6,797 bases of DNA from JAJVID01 sp035275805 (GCA_035275805.1 DATEMG010000272.1:1-6797), one strand, 5' to 3'; positions 1-6,334 are shown, counted from the first letter of the stretch. The notes: generated by a model from the letters alone, not told the origin. Numbers and translations: made by a program.

Positions 1-1343
1 TATTTGAGCACCTTATAAACTCTGTTTTTCCAGACAATGAGGATCGGGCCATGATCGAAAAATTCCTTAAGCAGAGGCTCGTCGGCCAGAACCTTTTTGT
101 AAGCTTCGCTGCCGCGCGGCAGTGTCCAGACGTTCCACTTCTGCTTCTCAAAGTTGTATTCCCGATCAATCCACATGCCTCGAATCTTTTCAAGGTCAGG
201 GCCCTTGCATTTCTCAAAGCAGAAAATTTTATCTCTGATCATAATCTGCATCGGCTTGGGCGTCGCGTCATCCGAAGCCGCCGGCTTATCAGCTCTCGCC
301 TTTCGCTCAGATTCCGTGTCGGAATCCGATTTACTGAGGGGGGCGAGCGCTCGCCTCGCGATTTCTGGCAAGCTCCACAGCTTTATATCAGGCAATATCC
401 GGAGCTTCGAACGTCTCTCGGGTGTTTGCTTGAGGCGTGATTCTCGCTGGCTCTCGATCAATGGCGGCTGATACCGCGGAAAGTCGCGAGGGCCTTGTGC
501 AGTCTCTATTTTGGACGATTGACCGGAATCTCCTCTAAAACGGTTCAAAACCGATTCGCCGCCCCTACCGTTCACCTGTATAAAAGTATTAGGTTGAGAA
601 GGGAGGATCTCCATTGCTGCAACGCCGTCAGGTTTGGACGCGACGGGCGCTTCACTCGGTTGATTCAAGGTCAGCGGAAGCGGTTCGGTCACAGTCGGAA
701 CGGCGCTTACTGTCGCGTTCGCTTCAAGTCGTACGTCTGGCTTAGGCACAGTAGCTCGCGACAGCGCTGGATGAACCTCGGCCGACTCCTCGGCGAGCTT
801 GAACGCGTCTAGCTCAGAAGGTTCTGGAGTAGGCGATGGGAGCGGTTGATCTACTCGTCCAGCAAGCGCGATCTGAGAGTTTGGGTCCGTTTGGCTTAAC
901 ACAAGAGCAGTTTGATTGGATGCGCGGTACAACGAGTGCGCGCCAAGCGCGGCGATCAGTATCGCGAAGGCTCCGCCGGTAGCGCCTGCTATCTGCCATT
1001 TTAAATTCCATGCCGAAAGATCGAACCAACCCGCGACGGCTCCTTTCAGCCGATCCCAGGTTGGAATTCGAACCGGTTTCGCAGCGGGTTGCGATTCAAA
1101 ACTCGGCGCGGTCTGGGCCAGGCGCGCCAGTTCGATCAGATGACGCCTGCATATCGCGCATCCGGCCAGATGCGATTCGTAACTTACCAGATGAGGTCCG
1201 CCGAGCGCGCCCTCAAGATACGAACTGGCGGCGTCCAGATCGAAACCAGCGCAGGCTGCGACCGGCGCGGCTCCTCTCCTCAAATGACGCCGCAGCATGG
1301 TCTCAAATTCCACGGAGGCCGTCTTGTTCCATTCGTTTGCCAT
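1..1343 (-). CDS. Putative zinc-finger (ZAS/zf-HC2-like) transmembrane anti-sigma factor, 3' end at the window edge
   Basis: The minus-strand frame is open from the ATG at 1343 to base 3 (447 codons). The next codon begins TA, so it is TAA/TAG (stop) or Tyr, and the natural-looking ending VYKVLK suggests a stop at the edge. Residues 31-68 look like a zinc-binding anti-sigma domain: Cys31, then His58-x3-Cys62-x2-Cys65. Residues 93-117 contain several Trp, and about 118-138 form one hydrophobic membrane segment. Residues 142-360 are a Pro/Ser/Thr/Glu-rich, probably disordered stretch. A more ordered C-terminal part (about 362-447) has Cys375-x3-Cys379 and many aromatic and charged residues. By family knowledge the cytoplasmic zinc finger binds and restrains a sigma factor, while the outer part senses the envelope. 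The gene lies 125 nt downstream of a sigma gene on the same strand, so I infer that they are partners. The Shine-Dalgarno site is weak (AGG 12 nt before ATG). An in-frame GTG nine codons upstream is a less likely start. The C-terminal domain is not recognised. Confidence 0.82.
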   Translation of the reverse strand, partial: MANEWNKTASVEFETMLRRHLRRGAAPVAACAGFDLDAASSYLEGALGGPHLVSYESHLAGCAICRRHLIELARLAQTAPSFESQPAAKPVRIPTWDRLKGAVAGWFDLSAWNLKWQIAGATGGAFAILIAALGAHSLYRASNQTALVLSQTDPNSQIALAGRVDQPLPSPTPEPSELDAFKLAEESAEVHPALSRATVPKPDVRLEANATVSAVPTVTEPLPLTLNQPSEAPVASKPDGVAAMEILPSQPNTFIQVNGRGGESVLNRFRGDSGQSSKIETAQGPRDFPRYQPPLIESQRESRLKQTPERRSKLRILPDIKLWSLPEIARRALAPLSKSDSDTESERKARADKPAASDDATPKPMQIMIRDKIFCFEKCKGPDLEKIRGMWIDREYNFEKQKWNVWTLPRGSEAYKKVLADEPLLKEFFDHGPILIVWKNRVYKVLK

Positions 1344-1468
1344 TTCCGATGTATACCTGCCGTTGAGCACTTCCCCTTTAGGAAAAACCCTTGAGGATTT
1401 TCGTCTACCTTTCACTCAGAACATTGAACGCCGCGACTAGGCAGATCTTGCGACGTAATAAAATACGC

Positions 1469-2404
1469 TCACGGGGCGCGTTCTATGGAGGGGCTTTTAA
1501 CGTCCATTATAAGGCGGCGCACGTCGAGTTCGGCGCGCGCGGCGATGTGCAAACATTCGGCGACCTCGGTCCGGCGCAACCCGTAGCCGCGCTGCAAAAT
1601 CTCTTCGGTCTTGCGTTTGACCTCGCGCTGAGCCTTCGCCAGCCAGCGGCTGATCGTCGCCTCATGGACGCCCATCATCAATCCGATCTCGCGCAATGTC
1701 AGGTCGTCGAAATAATAGTAATTCAGGAGCAGCCGGTCGCGCGGTTCGATCTCCGCGAAGGCTTGCGTCATGGCCTCTTCCGTGGCCCGGCGCAATCGCG
1801 CGTCTTCGATGTCGTCAGGTTGAGAAACCGGGGCCGAAAGTCTCCCGTTGACGTGAGCTGCGGCCTCGTTCGCCAGGCGATCGAACTCAGCGACCTCTTC
1901 GACCTGCTCGAACCGCGAGTTCTGCCGCTTGCGGTCAATGAATGCCTGATAAATGACCGCGCGCAGCCACCCGCCCAGGCTCCCGCGTCCGCCATAGTGC
2001 GCGAGCTTGCTCAACCGCCTGTCGCCGTCCAGACGCACACCGTAAAGCTCGCCGAAGACAAACTGTATCAGGTCCTCGGCCTCGGCCTCGTCCTTGGTCA
2101 GGGCGCGGGCGGCGCCTTGCATGATGTGGCGATATTCCGAATCGAAGGCCCGCCATGCCGACTCGTCCCCTTTTTCACAGGCGATTGCCAGACACAACTC
2201 AGCGGCCTTCAGATTCGAAATGCAGCTTGAAATTGAATCCTCGGCGTTAGCGCCCTTCGATTGGGATGAGTTATTTGCGCGCGAAAGAATCGCGGCGAGC
2301 CTTTCAGCAAACTCCCGCTCAGTGACGCCGTAACGAGCCGTTACGGTCTTCCACACGGCGGCTATTGGTTTGGCGTAACGCGCGATGAAATCTTCATTAG
2401 ACAT
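1469..2404 (-). CDS. ECF-like RNA polymerase sigma-70 family factor with N- and C-terminal extensions
   Basis: Directs RNA polymerase to alternative promoters. From the ATG at 2404 the protein has 311 residues, longer than a minimal ECF factor (roughly 170-200). Residues 1-70 are an extension rich in charged helix. Region sigma-2 spans about 73-163, with an acidic stretch (EAEAEDLIQFVF) and then GGRGSLGGWLRAVIYQAFIDRKR. A polar linker (164-204) leads to region sigma-4 (about 205-270), whose helix-turn-helix reads LTLREIGLMMGVHEATISRW (residues 235-254). The tail 271-311 ends near AELDVRRLI, which recalls the myxobacterial sigma family 1 type (TIGR03001-like); this comparison is from memory. 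An upstream in-frame ATG at 2512 would add 36 residues. I prefer 2404 because the extra stretch is AT-rich with codons (TTA, TGT, ACT) unlike the rest and does not look like a sigma N-terminus. Neither start has a good Shine-Dalgarno site. The next gene on this strand encodes the likely anti-sigma factor. Confidence 0.88.
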   Translation of the reverse strand: MSNEDFIARYAKPIAAVWKTVTARYGVTEREFAERLAAILSRANNSSQSKGANAEDSISSCISNLKAAELCLAIACEKGDESAWRAFDSEYRHIMQGAARALTKDEAEAEDLIQFVFGELYGVRLDGDRRLSKLAHYGGRGSLGGWLRAVIYQAFIDRKRQNSRFEQVEEVAEFDRLANEAAAHVNGRLSAPVSQPDDIEDARLRRATEEAMTQAFAEIEPRDRLLLNYYYFDDLTLREIGLMMGVHEATISRWLAKAQREVKRKTEEILQRGYGLRRTEVAECLHIAARAELDVRRLIMDVKSPSIERAP

Positions 2405-2616
2405 CACAGCAAAACGGCCACTTAAGAAGAGACGACTTCGGGGGTGTGAAGCCGCGCCGTATTCTAAATCGAAGCTAGCCAGATTTAAACAAAAAGTTTC
2501 TTCGGTAGGCATTTCGTTTTGATTACCTACGGAGCCTAAGCGCCGTGGAGCGCGATTAAAGGCGTTTTTTTTCTTCGCTCTAATAATCGTCGCTATGCTC
2601 TATCAGGGGATTTCGT

Positions 2617-3345
2617 TCAGTAGACTTTGATCAGCTCCGCCAGTTCTCTCACCCGTTCCGCCAACACCATGCCATCGACCTTTCCCTTATCCCGAGCTGC
2701 CAGTCCGATATGGAACGCGCGAATCGGGGAGGCCTTGCAAAAAATTTTAATTGCATCCTCATTAATTCCGCCACCAAGCAACATTCTGATTTCCGGCCGC
2801 GCCGCTCGCTCCCATTCGATGAACCGGTCGAGTTCCGCCGTCCACGCCTCTCCATAGCCTCTGGACAGAATGCAATCTATTTGAGGGTGGCGTTTAAGTT
2901 CGCTGATCGCCCCGGCCGGATCAGGCAATTTTTCAAACGCGCGATGGAATGTGGCTTTAAGGTTCGGCGCGCAGGCCAGAACGCTCGATACCAGATCGTG
3001 GTCAACCGAAAAACCGTCCGGCGCCTCTTTCAGAAATCCAAGCACGAAGCCTTCAATCGGCAATCGTGCGAAGGCGCGCGCCGAATCACGCAACCTCTCG
3101 ATCTCACTTTCATCAGTCACTACGAAAGGCTCGCTTTCACGCAACATCGTTCGCGCAGGGATTTTGACCGTCGAAGTAACTTCGCGAACCAGATCGAATG
3201 ACGGGGTCAGTCCGCCGACCTCGTAATGGCTGATGATCTCCAGGCGGTTTGCCCCGCCGCGTTCGGCGGCGACGGCGTCTTCGACCGTGCAGACGATGAT
3301 TTCGAGAATTGGCTGCTGTCGTCTGTCCCCCTCGCTTATCTTCAT
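2617..3345 (-). CDS. cutC: CutC-family TIM-barrel protein (annotated as copper homeostasis protein)
   Basis: A 242-residue protein, close to E. coli CutC (about 248). Family hallmarks are visible: an N-terminal strand LEIIVCTVEDAVAAERGGANRLEI (residues 14-37, key residues L14-E15-I16, G30-G31-A32, R34), GGLTPS at 44-49, TFHRAF at 132-137 followed by PDP, the CILSRGYGE segment near 158-166, and a glycine-rich MLLGGGIN near 188-195. CutC was linked to copper tolerance in E. coli, but its biochemical activity is unsettled, so the name should be read as a family label. The usual RPRGGDF-like segment after the second strand is replaced here by LRESEPF (68-74), marking a divergent subfamily. The start ATG is preceded by CCACAATAAAAC, with no Shine-Dalgarno site. 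The ORF lies between the acetyltransferase and sigma genes on the same strand with about 210 nt on each side, so co-transcription is possible but not shown. No copper gene is nearby. Confidence 0.9.
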   Translation of the reverse strand: MKISEGDRRQQPILEIIVCTVEDAVAAERGGANRLEIISHYEVGGLTPSFDLVREVTSTVKIPARTMLRESEPFVVTDESEIERLRDSARAFARLPIEGFVLGFLKEAPDGFSVDHDLVSSVLACAPNLKATFHRAFEKLPDPAGAISELKRHPQIDCILSRGYGEAWTAELDRFIEWERAARPEIRMLLGGGINEDAIKIFCKASPIRAFHIGLAARDKGKVDGMVLAERVRELAELIKVY

Positions 3346-3414
3346 GTTTTATTGTGGACTTAATGTCTTTCTACCACTGCCGACTGATGGTTTTTGAGAA
3401 ATAAATGGCGGCGC

Positions 3415-3477
3415 CTTTGCGCCTTTGCGAGAGATGCGCCTTCTTATTCAGGCGGCGGTTCTCGCCAAGGCGCAAAG
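3415..3477. repeat. Imperfect palindrome made of 9-nt CTTTGCG-type units (REP-like)
   Basis: The left arm 3415-3432 and right arm 3460-3477 are reverse complements at 17 of 18 positions. The intervening 27 nt contains an inner CGCC/GGCG pair (3437-3440 with 3451-3454), so the whole element can form a long hairpin. The arms are themselves degenerate tandem units of about 9 nt (CCTTTGCGC, CTTTGCGAG), and the right side continues as GACGCAAAGG to about 3488. It occupies the gap between the acetyltransferase stop (3557) and the cutC start (3345). Palindromes of this 'CGCAAAGNCGCAAAG' look are, from memory, dispersed in several environmental bacterial genomes. Only one copy is in this window, so dispersal cannot be shown here. 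It could also act as an mRNA 3'-end hairpin for the acetyltransferase, although no clear T-run follows it. Confidence 0.75.
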
Positions 3478-3556
3478 ACGCAAAGGCCGCGAAGGAGAAA
3501 CGCCAATTACCAAGTCACGACTTAATTCTCAAATCCCCGCATACCATTTGTCGCGG

Positions 3557-4054
3557 TCAATTCACGCCGGCGACGGAACTGCGGCGTTCGAGCACGACGG
3601 TGTCGCGCCAAACGCCGTGATGGCGCGCGATCCGTTCGCGCCTGCCTACTTCGCGGAAACCGTGCTTGAGGTGCAAGGCGACGCTCGCATGATTATCGGG
3701 AAATACGCTCGATTGCAGCGTCCAGAGGCCCTGTAGTTCCGAGACCTCGATCAGCGCGCGCATCAGCGCGCCGCCGACGCCGCGACCGCGCGCCGACGCC
3801 GCGACGTAGACGCTGACTTCGGCCACGCCGGCGTAGGCTTCGCGCCTGGACACCGGGCTCAGCGCGGCCCAGCCGAGAACGCCGTCGCCGTCTCTGGCTA
3901 TAAGGCGGCATTGCGGCAAGTGTCCGGCGTCCCAACGCTCCCAATCCGGCGCTTCGGTCTCAAACGTGGCATACCCTGTGGAAATGCCCTCGAGGTAAAT
4001 CGCCCGCACAAATTCCCAGTCCTGGCCCTGCATTAAGTCGATGACGATATTCAT
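3557..4054 (-). CDS. GNAT-family N-acetyltransferase (phosphinothricin/arsinothricin acetyltransferase-like)
   Basis: Transfers an acetyl group from acetyl-CoA to an amino group. From the ATG at 4054 the protein has 165 residues, the usual size of this branch. YLEGISTGYATFETEAP (20-36) matches the substrate-side N-terminus of the Pat/Bar/MnaT/ArsN1 group. AGVAEVSVYV (75-84) followed by R89-G-R-G-V-G94 is motif A, which binds the acetyl-CoA pyrophosphate. FPDNHASVALHLKHGF (118-133, with N121) is the conserved motif B region, and HGVWRDTVVLERR (146-158) is the typical C-terminal strand. Likely substrates are small amino compounds such as amino acids or analogues; the exact one cannot be read from sequence. 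In-frame ATGs at 4087 and 4096 exist, but the extra residues resemble no GNAT N-terminus and would overlap the divergent deacetylase start. No Shine-Dalgarno site is visible. It is divergent from a deacetylase gene across 40 nt, so promoters probably overlap the neighbour's 5' end. Confidence 0.9.
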   Translation of the reverse strand: MNIVIDLMQGQDWEFVRAIYLEGISTGYATFETEAPDWERWDAGHLPQCRLIARDGDGVLGWAALSPVSRREAYAGVAEVSVYVAASARGRGVGGALMRALIEVSELQGLWTLQSSVFPDNHASVALHLKHGFREVGRRERIARHHGVWRDTVVLERRSSVAGVN

Positions 4055-4085
4055 TGATTGCTTATTTGCCCATCTTGCGGGTACC

Positions 4086-4108
4086 ATCGCCGCCATGTCA
4101 ACGGCGAT
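4086..4108. repeat. 7-bp inverted repeat enclosing the deacetylase start codon
   Basis: ATCGCCG (4086-4092) and CGGCGAT (4102-4108) are perfect reverse complements separated by 9 nt that contain the deacetylase ATG (4095-4097). In RNA this is a short hairpin with the start codon in the loop; in DNA it is a 23-bp palindrome at the junction of two divergent genes and could be an operator. It could be chance. Function is inferred only. Confidence 0.4.
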
Positions 4109-5045
4109 TATTTACTCTGACGAATACCTGAAACACGACACGGGCAATCACCCCGAGCGCCCCGAACGTTACCACGCGACGCTCGGTGGATTGATGGCCG
4201 ATGAGGACCTCTGGAATGACCTGGTTAAGATCGCTCCGCGCGCCGCCACAGACGAAGAGTTGTTGCGCTGCCACGCCGAACGCGTCGTCAACCGCGTGAA
4301 GCAGGCATGTTCGCAGGCGGCCCTCTACGATCACGTGTCGCTGGACGCCGACACCGTAGTCTCTCAGGATTCGGAGGTTGCGGCCAGGCTGGCCGCCGGC
4401 GGCGCTTGCCGCGCCGTTGAAGCGGTAATCGGCGGCGAGGCCGAGACCGCGTTTGTCGCCTGCCGCCCGCCGGGACATCACGCGACGCCGGGGCTCGCCA
4501 TGGGGTTCTGTCTCTACAACAACGTCGCCGTCGCCGCGCGCTACGCCCAGGCGACTTACCCCGACCGAATCCAAAAAGTCCTTATCGTCGACTTCGACGT
4601 TCATCACGGCAACGGCACACAGGACATTTTTTACGACGACCCGACCGTGTTCTTTTACAGCCTTCACCAATACCCCTGGTACCCGGGAACGGGCGACACA
4701 ACCGAGCGCGGCGCGCGTGAAGGCGAGGGATACACGATGAACATCCCCGTTCCCGCGATGACCCCCGCCGAAGATTATCTGCGATTGTTCGAGGAGGGGC
4801 TGGAATCGGTAATGAAGAATTTCTCTCCTGACCTCGTGCTCATCTCCGCCGGCTTCGACGCGCACGAAGCCGACCCGCTCGGACAGCTCCTGCTCGATAA
4901 CGCGAGCTATGAACGGATTACTAAACGGTTGAAAGAGGCTGCAATGACGACGGGCGGGGGACGAATCGTTTCGTGTCTCGAAGGCGGGTACAACATGCGC
5001 GCGCTCAGCGACGCGGCCCACGCGCATGTTCGCGCAATGTTTTAA
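4095..5045 (+). CDS. Class II histone-deacetylase-like amidohydrolase (HDAC/AcuC/acetylpolyamine amidohydrolase superfamily)
   Basis: A zinc hydrolase of 316 residues that removes acetyl groups from acyl-lysine, acetylpolyamines or similar amides. All catalytic signatures are present: NHPERPERY near the N-terminus (18-26), RPPGHHA (124-130, tandem His128-His129), MGFCLYNN (136-143), DFDVHHGNGTQ (166-176), the class II-like YSLHQYPWYPGTG (188-200), AGFDAHEADPLG (252-263) and LEGGYN (295-300). By homology with HDAC8 the zinc ligands are Asp168, His170 and Asp255, with Tyr299 as the transition-state tyrosine, so the enzyme should be active. The HHGNGTQ and YPWYPGTG segments fit the class II-like bacterial branch better than B. 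subtilis AcuC. The substrate is unknown. I chose the ATG at 4095 because the protein then starts MSTAIIYSDEYLKHD, the family pattern; the in-frame ATG at 4041 adds 18 unrelated residues and lies inside the acetyltransferase gene. There is no signal peptide, so it is cytoplasmic. The start codon lies in the loop of a small inverted repeat. Confidence 0.93.
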   Translation: MSTAIIYSDEYLKHDTGNHPERPERYHATLGGLMADEDLWNDLVKIAPRAATDEELLRCHAERVVNRVKQACSQAALYDHVSLDADTVVSQDSEVAARLAAGGACRAVEAVIGGEAETAFVACRPPGHHATPGLAMGFCLYNNVAVAARYAQATYPDRIQKVLIVDFDVHHGNGTQDIFYDDPTVFFYSLHQYPWYPGTGDTTERGAREGEGYTMNIPVPAMTPAEDYLRLFEEGLESVMKNFSPDLVLISAGFDAHEADPLGQLLLDNASYERITKRLKEAAMTTGGGRIVSCLEGGYNMRALSDAAHAHVRAMF

Positions 5046-5092
5046 TCTTTTTTGCTTATTTGCGTCGCGCGGATTAGAATTCCGGCGTCCCC

Positions 5093-5098
5093 TATAAT
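5093..5098 (+). promoter_or_regulatory. Candidate -10 box (TATAAT) for the FecR-domain gene
   Basis: A perfect TATAAT lies 69 nt upstream of the FecR-domain start codon, in the gap after the deacetylase stop. No convincing -35 hexamer occurs at the normal 16-18 nt spacing (CGGATT is there), so the call rests on the -10 box and position. Transcription from here would give a leader of about 60 nt with the hairpin at 5117-5137, and would make this gene independent of the upstream deacetylase. Confidence 0.45.
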
Positions 5099-5116
5099 TC
5101 TACCTGACTCCAAATC

Positions 5117-5137
5117 GCCTCGCGGCTGAAGCGAGGC
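5117..5137 (+). promoter_or_regulatory. Leader hairpin upstream of the FecR-domain gene
   Basis: GCCTCGC (5117-5123) pairs perfectly with GCGAGGC (5131-5137) around a 7-nt loop. No T-run follows, so it is not an intrinsic terminator. The 3' strand also belongs to GAGGCCT (5133-5139), which can instead pair with AGGCCTC (5158-5164) and cover half of the Shine-Dalgarno sequence. The two structures exclude each other. This may be a translation switch, an mRNA-stabilising hairpin, or coincidence. Confidence 0.4.
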
Positions 5138-5154
5138 CTGGATGGAAACCACTT

Positions 5155-5160
5155 AGGAGG
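5155..5160 (+). promoter_or_regulatory. Strong Shine-Dalgarno sequence (AGGAGG) of the FecR-domain gene
   Basis: AGGAGG stands 6 nt before the ATG at 5167 and fixes this start. It is the only canonical ribosome binding site in the window. Its last three bases overlap the 3' strand of the alternative leader hairpin (5158-5164). Confidence 0.85.
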
Positions 5161-5166
5161 CCTCTG

Positions 5167-6321
5167 ATGATAAGAAACAGGGTTACTCTTTTAGCGCCCA
5201 TGTCTTTTATGCTTGCACTGGGCTTGTGCGTGGTTGCGAACGCGCAATATCTGATCTCCACCAAAGCTGGATTCGTCAATCGCGTCGAGGGCGAAGTCAA
5301 CATACTGCGCGCCGACGGCGAAAATGGGGAAAAGGGGCGAGCCTCGCTCGGCGCCCAAATGCGCGCTGGCGACAGGCTTAGCGTAGCGGCCAACGGATTC
5401 GCCGAAGCGCTGCTAAATCCGGGCTCGTATCTACGCCTGAGCGAAAACACCGAAATCCGCGCGGTCAACATCGACTTCGACTCGGTTCGCTTTGAGTTGA
5501 TCAAAGGATCGGTCATCGTCGAAATTGGCCAAATCGACAAGAAGACTCCGATAGAAATCGTGACGCCGCACGGCGCGCTGACGATTGCGAAAGCCGGCTT
5601 GAGCCGCATCGACGCGAAAGGGTCGGCGACGCTGGTGGCGGTTCGTCAGGGCGAGATTCATCTGGGAACCCGTGACTATTTCATGACTAACCAATCGCTC
5701 AAGATCAAACGCGGCAAAGTCGTGACCCTGACCGGACCTGCCTGGCCCGGTCCGTCGGACATCGCGAAACTCGACAGGGACGCGATAGACAAATTCGACA
5801 CCTGGAGCTTCAATCGCGCGGAGGCGCTCACCGCGGCCAACGTCAGGGCGCTGAGCCGGTCGGGAACCCTGACCGCGGGCTGGTATTACGACCAGTTCTC
5901 CAACTTTTACACCTTCGTCCCATCCCGCTCGTGGTTCTGGTCGCCTTACGGGTTCGGGTTCTTCAACAACTACCGCGATTGCCACCAGTACACGCCCTAT
6001 TACAGCGGAGGCTATAACCGAAGCCAGGGAGGGAACACAAGCGGCGCGCAAGTCTCGCCGCGTGTGGTGTCCGGCAATGACCGAGGCGCGGTTACCCGCT
6101 CGACTGACCGCCGCTCGGTCGACACGGACTACGGTTCGCGATCAGGCAGATCCGGCGATTCTGGCTCGTACAGAGGCTCCTCTTCATCGTCATCGACATC
6201 TGGGGGGTCGCCATCGTCATCGGGGCCGCGCGATACGCCCGTGCGAGGCGGCGCCCCGCGCGATTCTGGCGGCGGACAAAGAGGCGGCGGGGCGCCATCC
6301 TCAAGAGGACGCATCCAATAG
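5167..6321 (+). CDS. Secreted FecR-domain protein with aromatic-rich segment and Ser/Gly/Arg-rich tail
   Basis: A 384-residue protein. Residues 1-26 are a Sec signal peptide: basic MIRNR, a hydrophobic core, and a probable cut after ANA26 before QYL. Residues about 35-190 match the FecR fold: a VNRVEGEVNILRA start, then MRAGDRLSVAANGFAEALLNPGSYLRLSENTEIR-type strands (key residues G68-D69, G77, A79-E80), LIKGSVIVEI (111-120), TPHGALTI (133-140) and AVRQGEIHLG (158-167). Residues 201-235 look helical. Residues 239-283 are packed with Tyr, Phe and Trp. From 284 to the end the chain is low-complexity Ser/Gly/Arg/Pro with a run of six Ser. Classical FecR is an anti-sigma/sensor protein in iron uptake; this one has a cleavable signal and no sigma or TonB-receptor neighbour, so it is more likely an exported envelope or matrix protein sharing the fold. 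It has its own -10 box, leader hairpin and strong ribosome site. Confidence 0.85.
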   Translation: MIRNRVTLLAPMSFMLALGLCVVANAQYLISTKAGFVNRVEGEVNILRADGENGEKGRASLGAQMRAGDRLSVAANGFAEALLNPGSYLRLSENTEIRAVNIDFDSVRFELIKGSVIVEIGQIDKKTPIEIVTPHGALTIAKAGLSRIDAKGSATLVAVRQGEIHLGTRDYFMTNQSLKIKRGKVVTLTGPAWPGPSDIAKLDRDAIDKFDTWSFNRAEALTAANVRALSRSGTLTAGWYYDQFSNFYTFVPSRSWFWSPYGFGFFNNYRDCHQYTPYYSGGYNRSQGGNTSGAQVSPRVVSGNDRGAVTRSTDRRSVDTDYGSRSGRSGDSGSYRGSSSSSSTSGGSPSSSGPRDTPVRGGAPRDSGGGQRGGGAPSSRGRIQ

Positions 6322-6334
6322 GAAAAGTGGACAA

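Noticed and set aside
51..1394. Several short plus-strand ORFs (51-440, 154-471, 495-812, 916-1143, 1010-1366, 1089-1394)
   Set aside because: All lie opposite the continuous 447-codon minus-strand frame and have Arg/Ser-rich, domain-free translations.
1382..1400. Small AAAAACCC...GGATTTT inverted repeat between the sigma gene and the zinc-finger gene
   Set aside because: Only two GC pairs with a mismatch; too weak for a terminator and it would separate two probably linked genes.
1391..2230. 279-codon plus-strand ORF
   Set aside because: It is antisense to the sigma gene, follows its codon structure and has no recognisable domain.
2538..2572. Terminator-like AAGCGCC/GGCGTTT stem followed by eight T on the plus strand
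   Set aside because: It would end a plus-strand transcript, but no plus-strand gene lies upstream; the stem is short with a 16-nt loop. Probably chance.
3773..3805. Two identical 14-nt copies (GCCGACGCCGCGAC) 19 nt apart
   Set aside because: They lie within the GC-rich part of the acetyltransferase gene encoding its motif A region, and the spacing is not a multiple of three; compositional coincidence.
4098..5027. 309-codon minus-strand ORF
   Set aside because: Antisense to the deacetylase, whose frame shows every catalytic motif; the antisense product is low-complexity Val/Arg-rich with no domain.
5431..6051. 206-codon minus-strand ORF
   Set aside because: Antisense to the FecR-domain gene, which has a signal peptide and a strong ribosome site.
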